A stretch of 64,000 nt of DNA from Agaribacillus aureus (GTDB taxonomy: Bacteria; Bacteroidota; Bacteroidia; Cytophagales; Cyclobacteriaceae). Each line of letters opens with the position of its first letter. Position 1 is the stretch's first letter. This document shows, in pieces, positions 1 to 7,915 of the stretch. The stretch lies in assembly GCA_030442055.1 (NCBI GenBank), contig JAUJEB010000008.1, forward strand, positions 186,001 to 250,000, written 5' to 3'. Made by a program: the position numbers and the translations under genes. The notes beneath the pieces were generated by a model. That model was not told the DNA's origin. It saw nothing but the letters and a program-made list of their open reading frames with translations, and did not search any database.

Positions 1-40
1 AGAGAACACCTTTTATAATTCTGTACCCAAGCAGTGGAAC

Positions 41-78
41 CAAAACCTCCGGACATAACCCCGAGGTTTTGTTTTTTT
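41..78 (+). terminator. Rho-independent terminator
   Basis: A perfect 9-bp stem (CAAAACCTC at 41-49 with GAGGTTTTG at 63-71) is followed by seven T residues at 72-78. It would end a plus-strand transcript entering from before the window. The gene it serves is not visible. From here to 266 I see no gene. Confidence 0.8.
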
Positions 79-266
79 AGAGCGCTGCTAAATTCGTTGG
101 ACAACAGCCATGCTTTGTTGTTACACCCATGAGCACTGCTCAGAATTAATCCATGGTCTGGACGGTAAAGAGAAGGCAAACTGAAAACGGATCAGGGTTT
201 TCATAATATTAGATAAAATCAAACATTTCAAGTGGTCAGGGGGCGGTATCTACATGTTCAATATCG

Positions 267-587
267 CTACAACAGGACAATCTCGTTAATGATATCCTTA
301 CCAATTTCTTTTTCAAAAATTTCAATAATCTTTGGTTTGGAGAGTTTGAGTTCATTTTTTAAGGGGGCTGAATTCACCTGAACAAAAAGTTTTTTGTCCT
401 TAATAAACAACTTGTTGGTCCGTGCAGCAATAGATTTTCCCATTAATTGTTCCCAGGAATCAACGAGCCTTGTTTCATCAAATTTACCTTGTAAACGATA
501 AACATTTAAAAGGTCTTTAATTGCCTCACCTACCGTGTAAGTATTTGATCTTCTTTGGCTTGTTGGGTCATTTTTTTTGTACTTCAT
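267..587 (-). CDS. DUF721 (DciA-like) protein
   Basis: This small basic protein of 106 residues belongs by sequence character to the DUF721 family, whose best-known member DciA loads the replicative helicase in many bacteria lacking DnaC. The central part (about residues 20-75) has the family features: a predicted N-terminal helix with VGEAIKDLL, then a Trp-containing helix (DSWEQLMG), basic strands (LFIKDKKLFVQV), and a Leu-rich helix. In Bacteroidota it is commonly found near recF on the same strand, as here, although a convergent membrane-protein gene sits between the two. The replication role is inferred from the family, not shown here. Confidence 0.8.
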   Translation of the reverse strand: MKYKKNDPTSQRRSNTYTVGEAIKDLLNVYRLQGKFDETRLVDSWEQLMGKSIAARTNKLFIKDKKLFVQVNSAPLKNELKLSKPKIIEIFEKEIGKDIINEIVLL

Positions 588-869
588 ATCAATTGGCGTC
601 GTGCAATTTGTGGTAAAACGTAGCGAACGTTAAATATAACCAAAGTCCACGGCATTTTTGTATAGTTGGTGACCACTTAGCTGGCTCCTCCCATATTTTT
701 CATACGCCTATACATACGTAATATTCCGGACTATTCCAATCTGCAAATGAATTTAAAAATCATCAAATTTATATGATTGAACGCTAAACCTTTACAGGAT
801 TTTGGTTAAACACACACAAGCCTTTTTGTTTAATCCTGTCCACAAATCATTTTAATACAATTGGAGACT

Positions 870-1283
870 ATGCAAAATACTTATGGTATCGATATGTCGT
901 CTAGCTCAAAAGTCAGGGTAAAGCCAATTTATAAAGTAGACGAAATAGCGGAAAAGAAGGCCAACGCCGCTGAAGAAGCGCAAGGCATGATAGAGAGCGG
1001 TATTGCACGGGACAAAACAATTCATTATTTGATCGAAGCTGGTTATTCCCGGGAAGATGCGGAAAAGCAGGTAAGTAACCTGGAGCTGATAGGAAAAAAA
1101 GCAAAAAACCGAAAAGCGAGGAAGAAGATATTGATAGGTGTACTTTTAGTAATAACAGGGTTTATAATGGCAGCGGGTCCCAACCCTATTTTTCCTGTTA
1201 ACCTGAGTCTTTTACTGGCAGGCTTGATTGTTTTTTATGGCGGCATACAGTTTTTTAAGGGGTTTACTGCCAAAACCAATTAA
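870..1283 (+). CDS. Small membrane protein with N-terminal helical domain
   Basis: I do not recognise a named family. The 137-residue product has a soluble N-terminal half (to about residue 85) rich in Ala, Glu and Lys, with a UBA-like pattern (ARDKTIHYLIEAGYSREDAE). Two hydrophobic segments follow at about 92-110 and 113-130, preceded by a strongly basic stretch (KKAKNRKARKK) that should stay in the cytoplasm. The ATG at 870 is preferred over an in-frame TTG at 861. The gene points toward recF and ends 40 bases from its stop, separating recF from the DUF721 gene. Confidence 0.65.
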   Translation: MQNTYGIDMSSSSKVRVKPIYKVDEIAEKKANAAEEAQGMIESGIARDKTIHYLIEAGYSREDAEKQVSNLELIGKKAKNRKARKKILIGVLLVITGFIMAAGPNPIFPVNLSLLLAGLIVFYGGIQFFKGFTAKTN

Positions 1284-1323
1284 CCCCCCACAGGGGAAAT
1301 GACTGACCAACAAAATTGAAATG

Positions 1324-2430
1324 CTATTCAATTCTTTTGATGTTTCCACTTTCAATGAGAAACAGGTCCATGTCAGACTTTAAACTTTCGAAGATGGCCC
1401 GGGTCCTTTCCGGTCTGGCGTCAGTCACGAAAATCTGACCAAATTTATGCTCACCCAACATTTGCATGAGCTTCTTGATCCGGAAATCATCCAGCTTATC
1501 GAAAATATCGTCTAAAAGCAATAAGGGCTTAAAGGCTTTCTGGTCTTTGATGATATCGTACTGTGCCAGTTTTAAGGCAATCACAAATGACTTTTGCTGT
1601 CCCTGCGAACCAAATTTTTTGAGTGGATAATCTTCAATTTTGAAAACATAATCATCTTTATGAATTCCCAGTCCTGTTCTGTGCAGTGCCATATCCCTTT
1701 GCAAATTATGACGGAACCGGCTATCAAAATCCGGTTGGACCAATTCGGAAGTATAGTGAAGTGAAGTATGCTCTTTCTGCTCACTGAGGTTTTTGTAGTG
1801 CTGCTCAAATATGGGGACAAATTTTGTGACAAAGCGACTTCTTTCCAGATGTATTTTATGTCCCAGATCCAAAATGATCTGATCATAAGGTGCTATCAGA
1901 TCCATGTCAGGATTTCCTGATTCGGCAAATTGCTTCAACAAAGAGTTTCTTTGTTTTAACCCATGGTTGTACTGCATCAGGTTACCCAAATAAGCAGGGT
2001 CTATTTGAGAAATGATCACGTCGAAAAACCTTCTTCTGCCTTCTCCACCACCTCTGATAATGTCAGTGTCGTGCGGGTTAATTAATACCAGTGGAAATTT
2101 TCCAATATGTTCACTGATCTTTTCGTAAGGTTTTTGATTCAGCTTCACCACCTTTTTCTGCCGGAGTTGCAAACTGCATTGAACCTGGTATTTTTTGGTG
2201 TTAACACGGAAATTGCCTCTTATGGAGAAATAATCTTTATCATGTTGAATATTTTGATTGTCAACGATATTAAATGCACTTTTAGTTAATGACAAGTAAT
2301 GAATGGCATCCAGCAAATTGGTTTTTCCACTACCGTTTGCACCCACAAAGCAATTAATCTCCTTGGGAAATGCTACTTCCAGTGTAGAGTAGTTTTTAAA
2401 GCAGTTTAAACTTATATTTTCGAGGTGCAT
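1324..2430 (-). CDS. recF: DNA replication/repair protein RecF
   Basis: RecF is an SMC-like ATPase that, with RecO and RecR, loads RecA at single-stranded gaps. The 368-residue product has the N-terminal start expected of RecF (MHLENISLNCFKNY), Walker A GANGSGKTN at about residues 31-39, a central helical lid, an ABC-type signature region (FGSQGQQKSFVIALKLAQ) and Walker B LLLLDDIFDKLD near residue 305. Length is normal for the family. It is divergent from pdhA with an 82-base shared intergenic region, and is not next to dnaA or dnaN, which is usual in Bacteroidota. Confidence 0.95.
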   Translation of the reverse strand: MHLENISLNCFKNYSTLEVAFPKEINCFVGANGSGKTNLLDAIHYLSLTKSAFNIVDNQNIQHDKDYFSIRGNFRVNTKKYQVQCSLQLRQKKVVKLNQKPYEKISEHIGKFPLVLINPHDTDIIRGGGEGRRRFFDVIISQIDPAYLGNLMQYNHGLKQRNSLLKQFAESGNPDMDLIAPYDQIILDLGHKIHLERSRFVTKFVPIFEQHYKNLSEQKEHTSLHYTSELVQPDFDSRFRHNLQRDMALHRTGLGIHKDDYVFKIEDYPLKKFGSQGQQKSFVIALKLAQYDIIKDQKAFKPLLLLDDIFDKLDDFRIKKLMQMLGEHKFGQIFVTDARPERTRAIFESLKSDMDLFLIESGNIKRIE

Positions 2431-2512
2431 TAATATCTTTTCGAATGTTTTTATTTAATTTGCAGTTGGGAATAATTATCTGCCCATTTTCAAAAATTTA
2501 AACATTAATTCC

Positions 2513-3574
2513 ATGGCGGTAGCGAAATCGAGATCAACCACAAAAACAAAATCTAATGGCAAAGCCAAAACAAATGTAAAGTCTAATGAAAACTTTTCAA
2601 AAGAGACTTACATGGGGTGGTATGAAAGTATGATGTTAATGAGGAAGTTTGAAGAGAAGGCAGGTCAATTATACGGTCAGCAGAAAATCAAGGGATTTTG
2701 TCACCTTTACATCGGGCAGGAGGCATGTGCCGCCGGAGCGGTGTCAGCGTTAATTGAAGGTGACAAATACATAACAGCTTACCGCGATCACGCACACCCA
2801 ATAGCCCTTGGCTCGGATCCGAGAAAAATCATGGCCGAATTATTCGGTAAAGAAACCGGGATTTCGAAAGGAAAAGGTGGATCCATGCATATGTTTGACA
2901 AGGAGCACCATTTTTTCGGAGGTCATGGAATCGTGGGTGGTCAGATCCCATTGGGTGCCGGTATTGCCTTTGCAGAAAAATACAATAAAACCAATAATCT
3001 GTGTGTCACCTATATGGGTGATGGAGCGGTGCGGCAGGGTGCCTTTCACGAGGCGCTGAACCTTGCTATGACCTACAAGCTGCCGGTGATATTTGTCATA
3101 GAGAATAACGGCTACGCGATGGGCACCTCGGTGGAAAGAACGTCCAACGTAACCGAACTATATACCTTGGGTGAAGCCTATGATATGCCATCGAAACCTG
3201 TCGACGCTATGTCGGTTGAAGCCGTACATAAAGCGATGACCGAAGCTGCACAAAGGGCGCGAAGCGGTGAGGGGCCCACTTTATTGGAATTCAGAACATA
3301 TCGATACAAAGGACATTCAATGTCTGACCCGGCTAAATATCGTACCAAGGAAGAGGTGGAATCTTATAAGCAAAGAGATCCGATAGAGCAGGTCAGAGCC
3401 ACCATTTTGAAGAAAAAGCTTGGGACCGAAGAGCAACTCTCCAAAATAGATGCAAAGATAAAAGCTTTGGTAGGTGAGTGTGTGAAATTTGCGGAAGAAT
3501 CGAAATTCCCGGCCGCCGACGAAGCCTACAAGGATGTTTACGAACAACCTGATTACCCGTTTATAAAAGAATAG
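2513..3574 (+). CDS. pdhA: Pyruvate dehydrogenase E1 component, alpha subunit
   Basis: This is the alpha subunit of heterotetrameric pyruvate dehydrogenase E1, which uses thiamine diphosphate to decarboxylate pyruvate and acetylate the lipoyl group of E2. The family motifs are visible: HLYIGQEA, ITAYRDHAHP, GKGGSMHMFD and the thiamine-diphosphate-binding GDGAVRQGAFHEALNLA. The 353-residue length is normal, except for about 30 extra Lys/Ser/Thr-rich residues at the N terminus. Neither the beta subunit nor the acetyltransferase is adjacent; downstream genes are unrelated. The E3 at 7916-9316 could be shared with this complex. Confidence 0.93.
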   Translation: MAVAKSRSTTKTKSNGKAKTNVKSNENFSKETYMGWYESMMLMRKFEEKAGQLYGQQKIKGFCHLYIGQEACAAGAVSALIEGDKYITAYRDHAHPIALGSDPRKIMAELFGKETGISKGKGGSMHMFDKEHHFFGGHGIVGGQIPLGAGIAFAEKYNKTNNLCVTYMGDGAVRQGAFHEALNLAMTYKLPVIFVIENNGYAMGTSVERTSNVTELYTLGEAYDMPSKPVDAMSVEAVHKAMTEAAQRARSGEGPTLLEFRTYRYKGHSMSDPAKYRTKEEVESYKQRDPIEQVRATILKKKLGTEEQLSKIDAKIKALVGECVKFAEESKFPAADEAYKDVYEQPDYPFIKE

Positions 3575-3846
3575 CCACTCACTTCAAAGATACCGGTTAT
3601 GTAGTAACAAAGGCTTTCGGGTCTCCTGATGAGCCATTGGACTTGCTCAAATATTGGTGCTCTCCCATAATTAGCTTTTCATCGTGGCATCAAACCGGCT
3701 GTTTCCCAATCAAAAAGCCCTTAGAATATAAAATGGGCTGAATAAAATACTTAGGTATTTTTCTAAAAACCGGCGTATCCTTTCAAAAGACTACCGGTAT
3801 TAACATAATTCTTGATGCTGTTCCGGGTTTTATTAATTTTATTTTT

Positions 3847-3854
3847 TAAATTTG
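3847..3854 (+). promoter_or_regulatory. Bacteroidota-type -7 promoter element
   Basis: TAAATTTG matches the TAnnTTTG -7 element of Bacteroidota promoters and lies 18 bases before the ATG at 3873. It overlaps an in-frame TTG (3852), which argues against that TTG as the start codon. No clear -33 box is seen. The rest of the 3575-3872 gap shows no gene. Confidence 0.5.
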
Positions 3855-3872
3855 CGACCTAAATTTTTCAAG

Positions 3873-4580
3873 ATGGCGACAAAGAAAAAAATTAAAACTA
3901 AACCAGAAAAGAAATTACTGGAAAGTTCTGAAGAGTTGGCCGAAAAGCTTTCCAGAACAGAGCAGTGGGTGGAAGATAATAAAGCGCTGGTTTTTTCTGT
4001 TTTAGGTGCGATCGTTTTAGGAATTGGTGCGGCATTGTTTTATAGATATTATATGAACAACCAAGACAATATCGCACAAAGTGAAATGTTTCAGGCACAA
4101 TACTGGTTTGAAGCTGATAGCCTTGATCTGGCCCTTAATGGTGATGGCAATAACTATGGTTTTCTTGAGGTTATTGACAACTATGGGAAAACCAAGGCAG
4201 GAAATTTAGCCAATTTTTACGCCGGTGTGGCCTATATGAAAAAAGGAGATTTTGACAATGCTATTCTTCATTTAAACGAATTCGACGCTGACGATAAATT
4301 AGTACAGGGTCGTGCCTATGCTTTGATAGGAGATGCCTATATGGAAAAAGAGGAATACGACAATGCCATAAATTTCTATGGCAAAGCTGCCGCTTACCAT
4401 CCCAGTGAATATTTTACACCCAAGTATTTGATGAAAGAAGCGCTGGCTTATGAGAAATTGGAAGATTTTGATAATGCTGTTGCATCTTATGATAAAATTA
4501 TCACCAAGTATTCTAAATCGGCTGAAATTCAGGATGCACGAAAACAGAAAGCACGTATAGCAAGCAAAGCAGCAAAGTAA
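3873..4580 (+). CDS. Membrane-anchored tetratricopeptide repeat protein
   Basis: The 235-residue product has a basic N terminus, one transmembrane helix (about residues 44-65, LVFSVLGAIVLGIGAALFY) and a periplasmic domain of TPR-like helical pairs. At least two repeats are recognisable (GDFDNAILHLNEF and EYDNAINFYGKAAAYHP, then DFDNAVASYDKII). The layout resembles YfgM-type proteins that associate with the Sec translocon, but that role is inferred. The start is the ATG at 3873, because the upstream TTG lies in the promoter. A TPR gene directly before ribH is a frequent Bacteroidota arrangement. Confidence 0.8.
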   Translation: MATKKKIKTKPEKKLLESSEELAEKLSRTEQWVEDNKALVFSVLGAIVLGIGAALFYRYYMNNQDNIAQSEMFQAQYWFEADSLDLALNGDGNNYGFLEVIDNYGKTKAGNLANFYAGVAYMKKGDFDNAILHLNEFDADDKLVQGRAYALIGDAYMEKEEYDNAINFYGKAAAYHPSEYFTPKYLMKEALAYEKLEDFDNAVASYDKIITKYSKSAEIQDARKQKARIASKAAK

Positions 4581-4599
4581 GCTCTTAAAAAAAATTATA

Positions 4600-4636
4600 A
4601 AGGGGATAAAGCTTTGATGTTTTATCCCTTTTTTTT
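4600..4636 (+). terminator. Terminator or attenuator hairpin before ribH
   Basis: An 8-bp stem (GGGATAAA at 4603-4610 with TTTATCCC at 4621-4628) with further A/T pairing is followed by eight T residues. It ends only 21 bases before the ribH start, so ribH must be reached by read-through or by a promoter overlapping the hairpin. Confidence 0.7.
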
Positions 4637-4657
4637 GCAATAAAAGGTAATTGAGAT

Positions 4658-5134
4658 ATGGCTACGGATCAAAAAAATTTAAACGAGTATTCCGATAAAA
4701 ACCTTGTCGACATCTCGGATAGGCAGTTTGCCATTGTGGTTTCCGAATGGAATGAAGAGGTCACTTCATCACTGTTTGAAGGCGCTATGGCAACATTATT
4801 AAAACATGGTGCAACACCAGATAATATAATTCGTAAAAATGTCCCTGGCAGTTTTGAACTTACCTTGGGTGCCCAATGGATGGCACAAAAGGCAACAGTC
4901 GATGCAGTGATATGCATAGGCTGTGTAATACAGGGTGAAACAAGACACTTCGATTTTATCTGCGACGCTGTGGCTCAGGGGATTACCAATGTGGGTTTGA
5001 AATTTAACAAACCGGTAATATTTGGTGTATTAACACCGGATAACCAGCAGCAGGCGTTGGAAAGAGCAGGTGGCAAACACGGCAATAAAGGCATTGAAGC
5101 CGCCATAACTGCTATCAAAATGCTTGGATTTTAA
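4658..5134 (+). CDS. ribH: 6,7-dimethyl-8-ribityllumazine synthase
   Basis: RibH condenses 5-amino-6-ribitylaminouracil with dihydroxybutanone phosphate, the penultimate step of riboflavin synthesis. The 158-residue product matches the family in length and shows the signatures FAIVVSEWNEEVT, VPGSFELTLGAQ, CIGCVIQGETRHFDFICDAVAQGI and PVIFGVLTPDNQQQALERAGG, with the catalytic His in the TRHFDF segment. No other riboflavin gene is in the window and no FMN riboswitch precedes it, since the gap is only 77 bases. Confidence 0.96.
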   Translation: MATDQKNLNEYSDKNLVDISDRQFAIVVSEWNEEVTSSLFEGAMATLLKHGATPDNIIRKNVPGSFELTLGAQWMAQKATVDAVICIGCVIQGETRHFDFICDAVAQGITNVGLKFNKPVIFGVLTPDNQQQALERAGGKHGNKGIEAAITAIKMLGF

Positions 5135-5173
5135 CCTTTTTAATTGTTTAACTTGTTATTAACTACCTAAATC

Positions 5174-6505
5174 ATGAAAGTCTTAAAATTCGGAGGAACT
5201 TCTGTTGGAAAACCTCAAAGAATGCATCATGTTGCATCCTTGATTACTTCTGATGACAGCCCGAAGTTGGTGGTTCTTTCAGCAATTTCAGGGACTACTA
5301 ACACACTGGTAAATATTGATCAGGCGCTGGCCGAAGGTAAAGCCGAAATAGCACAACAGCTTATTGATGATCTTTACCAACACTATCAGCAATTTCTTCA
5401 GGAGCTTTATCAGGAACCCGATGCCTTACAAAAAGGAAAATCAGTGGTAGACGATCATTTTGGATTGTTAAAGCGATTGCAGGGTCAAGACTATCAGCCG
5501 GAATTTGAGAAAGAGATATTGGCGCAAGGGGAATTACTTTCGACAAAACTATTTACTATTTATCTCAAAGCGAAGGGAGTTGCGGTGAGCTTGTTGCCCG
5601 CCCTGGATTTTATGGCTATTGACGCCAATCATGAACCGGTTATTGAGGTCATTGAAAAGAAACTAAAAGCTTTGTTATCAGCTGATGAGGGTTCTGGTTT
5701 GTTTATCACACAGGGATATATCTGCCGAAATCATGAAGGAAACATTGATAACCTGAAAAGAGGTGGCAGCGATTATTCCGCGAGCCTGATCGGGGCGGCC
5801 ATAAAGGCGGAAGAAGTACAGATATGGACCGACATTGACGGCATGCACAATAACGATCCCAGAATTGTAGAGAAAACATTTCCGGTATCCAGATTATCTT
5901 TTGATGAGGCAGCCGAGCTCAGTTACTTTGGCGCAAAAATTTTGCATCCGGCGTCAATATGGCCTGCCCAGAAGTTCAATATTCCGGTACGGCTGCTGAA
6001 TACCATGCAGCCTGAGGCCGCTGGAACCTTTATCAGCCAGGATACCAGCGAAGATGAGATCAAAGCAATAGCGGCTAAAGATGGCATTGTTGCCATAAAA
6101 ATCAAATCCAGCCGTATGCTGTTGGCTTACGGATTTCTAAGAAAGGTATTTGAAGTATTTGAGAAGTATTGTACTCCTATTGACATGATCACCACTTCTG
6201 AGGTGGCCGTTTCACTCACCATTGATGACACTACTAATTTACAGCCGATCCTCGATGAGCTACAGGGATTTGGTAAAGTAGAAGTCGATCGTGATCAGAC
6301 CATTATTTGTATTGTAGGCGCCCAGGTGGCAGGCAACAGGGGCATTGTAAGAAAGGCTTTTGATTCGATCGACAAGGTACCTATCAGGATGATTTCATTT
6401 GGCGGGAGCAAGAATAACATTTCTATATTAATCGACACCAAATTCAAGAAACCCGTATTGGATCGGTTGAATATCGGATTATTTAGTATTGATTTAATCG
6501 AATAA
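5174..6505 (+). CDS. lysC: Aspartate kinase
   Basis: Aspartokinase phosphorylates L-aspartate to open the pathway to lysine, diaminopimelate, threonine and methionine. The product begins with the amino-acid-kinase motif MKVLKFGGTSVG and contains KRGGSDYSASLIGAA and the EVQIWTDIDGMHNNDPRIV segment. The C-terminal third (about residues 295-443) carries two ACT-type regulatory domains. At 443 residues it is a monofunctional enzyme with no homoserine dehydrogenase fused. DapF, acting later in the diaminopimelate branch, is encoded at 18404. Confidence 0.93.
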   Translation: MKVLKFGGTSVGKPQRMHHVASLITSDDSPKLVVLSAISGTTNTLVNIDQALAEGKAEIAQQLIDDLYQHYQQFLQELYQEPDALQKGKSVVDDHFGLLKRLQGQDYQPEFEKEILAQGELLSTKLFTIYLKAKGVAVSLLPALDFMAIDANHEPVIEVIEKKLKALLSADEGSGLFITQGYICRNHEGNIDNLKRGGSDYSASLIGAAIKAEEVQIWTDIDGMHNNDPRIVEKTFPVSRLSFDEAAELSYFGAKILHPASIWPAQKFNIPVRLLNTMQPEAAGTFISQDTSEDEIKAIAAKDGIVAIKIKSSRMLLAYGFLRKVFEVFEKYCTPIDMITTSEVAVSLTIDDTTNLQPILDELQGFGKVEVDRDQTIICIVGAQVAGNRGIVRKAFDSIDKVPIRMISFGGSKNNISILIDTKFKKPVLDRLNIGLFSIDLIE

Positions 6506-6667
6506 GATAACGATGGTATGACAAGTGCTTTCTATCTTTACCGGCAGGAAGTGAGGTAGAAAGCAATTAACACCATTGACCCGGAATTTCGGATATGGCA
6601 GGACTTGATACGCGTATTTCAATGATTGGCTATATTCCTCAACTGTTTTTTAACAAGTATTGCTCCT

Positions 6668-7432
6668 ATGAAAATAATTGATCTGTCAAAAACAGTACAG
6701 TTTAACAAAAGTGATCCGTGGTTCATGCGGATTAAACTAAAGAATTTTCCACATAAAAAAAGCCTGTTTCTGATTCGTTATTTCCTCAATTTACCGAAGT
6801 CCCTGTTTCCGAAGAAATTTGAAGGTTGGGCCGACGATAAAATTGTCAACATGGGGGTACATGCAACCACTCACATTGATGCCCCCTGGCATTATGGTCC
6901 TGTAGTGGCTGGAGAAAAGGCTAAAACCATTGATGAAATTCCCCTGGAATGGCTTTTTGCGCCTGGGGTTGTCATCAATGTCTCTCATAAAGAGGATTTT
7001 GAAGAAATTACTGTTGATGATATCAAACAAGACCTCGAAAAAACAGGATCGCATATTAATGCCGGCGATATAGTTTTGATAAGAACCGACCGGGATCAAC
7101 TAACGGGAAAGGACTATGTGAACAAAGGAATCGGCATGAGCAGGAGCGCTACCATTTGGCTTATTGATCAGGGCGTAAAAGTCATGGGTATTGATCAATG
7201 GGGATTTGATCTACCCTTAAGATACCTGGCCAGGAAGGCCAAGGAAACCCAAAATGCCGAGTTATTCTGGCAGGCCCATTTGGTAGGATTAGAAAAAGAA
7301 TACCTTCACATGGAGCAATTAACCAATTTGAAAGCCTTACCTCCCAACGGATTTAAAGTAGCGGTATTTCCGCTAAAACTGAAGAATGCCTCAGCCGCAC
7401 CGGCCAGGGTAGTAGCGATTTTAGAGGATTAG
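6668..7432 (+). CDS. Cyclase / kynurenine formamidase-like metal hydrolase
   Basis: The product (254 residues) belongs to the cyclase family (PF04199), which includes bacterial kynurenine formamidase KynB and other metal-dependent hydrolases. The family metal-site motif is visible as VHATTHIDAPWHYGP at about residues 66-80, followed by the DIVLIRTDRD segment. An internal, non-secreted enzyme is expected. The ATG at 6668 is preferred because MKIIDLSKTV is the usual N terminus of the family; an in-frame TTG at 6626 adds 14 residues of no family character. No tryptophan-catabolism genes adjoin it, so the substrate is unknown. Confidence 0.8.
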   Translation: MKIIDLSKTVQFNKSDPWFMRIKLKNFPHKKSLFLIRYFLNLPKSLFPKKFEGWADDKIVNMGVHATTHIDAPWHYGPVVAGEKAKTIDEIPLEWLFAPGVVINVSHKEDFEEITVDDIKQDLEKTGSHINAGDIVLIRTDRDQLTGKDYVNKGIGMSRSATIWLIDQGVKVMGIDQWGFDLPLRYLARKAKETQNAELFWQAHLVGLEKEYLHMEQLTNLKALPPNGFKVAVFPLKLKNASAAPARVVAILED

Positions 7433-7458
7433 TTTGGCCGTTTCCATTTTGACAGAAC

Positions 7459-7479
7459 GAGAGATTAATTAATTCTCTC
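7459..7479. repeat. Short palindrome upstream of HTH gene
   Basis: GAGAGA and TTCTCTC flank a TTAATTAA core, forming a near-perfect palindrome. It may be an operator for the following helix-turn-helix gene or an end-of-transcript hairpin for the cyclase gene. There is no T-tract after it. Confidence 0.35.
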
Positions 7480-7540
7480 ATCGCGGTATTTTCACCAACT
7501 TCCTGGCCAGCAATCAGTCAAAAAACCATTTAAAGCTTTG

Positions 7541-7792
7541 ATGGAAGAAAACAATCTGAGGTCCAAGGATCTTGTAAAAGTGTTGGATTTATCCAAAGGA
7601 ACTGTTTCTAAAATATTAAACTACCAAAAGGGACTTTCTAAAGAGACCATTCGTAAACTCTCTAACTACTTTAAAGTTTCCCAGGAAGCCTTCAACCGCC
7701 CATATAGACTGGTTAATGAAGTAAACCGGCATTTCCGTAATGCCAGCTTGATGAATACCAAAAAGGATTTAGGGGATGCGGTCAAAATTTAA
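7541..7792 (+). CDS. Small XRE/HigA-like helix-turn-helix protein
   Basis: An 83-residue protein consisting almost wholly of an XRE-type helix-turn-helix: MEENNLRSKDLVKVLDLSKG, then TVSKILNYQKGLSKETIRKL and YFKVSQEAF. The pattern matches the C-terminal domain of HigA-type antitoxins, which are normally about 110-140 residues with an extra N-terminal part. The frame remains open upstream to a stop at 7466-7468, and KKPFKAL just before the ATG also fits the HigA pattern, so this may be a shortened remnant. No HigB-like toxin gene is adjacent. Confidence 0.6.
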   Translation: MEENNLRSKDLVKVLDLSKGTVSKILNYQKGLSKETIRKLSNYFKVSQEAFNRPYRLVNEVNRHFRNASLMNTKKDLGDAVKI

Positions 7793-7844
7793 CTTTTGGA
7801 ATATTCTCATCTCACAAATCCAAGCCTTTATCACAAACAAAAGG

Positions 7845-7867
7845 TATGACATGACGGTAATGTCATA
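7845..7867. terminator. Possible bidirectional terminator between convergent genes
   Basis: A perfect 8-bp inverted repeat (TATGACAT at 7845-7852, ATGTCATA at 7860-7867) with a 7-base loop lies between the convergent HTH and lpd genes. It lacks a strong T-tract. Confidence 0.35.
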
Positions 7868-7915
7868 TTCCGCCGGCGTACTTCTTTAAAAGTCTAAAGC
7901 AAACTACCAATAACC

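Noticed and set aside
1-266. Tail of an upstream plus-strand gene
   Set aside because: Short open frames reach into the first 80 bases, but none shows recognisable protein character, so only the terminator is reported.
4581-4657. FMN riboswitch before ribH
   Set aside because: The gap is 77 bases and holds only a simple terminator hairpin, too short for the conserved FMN element.
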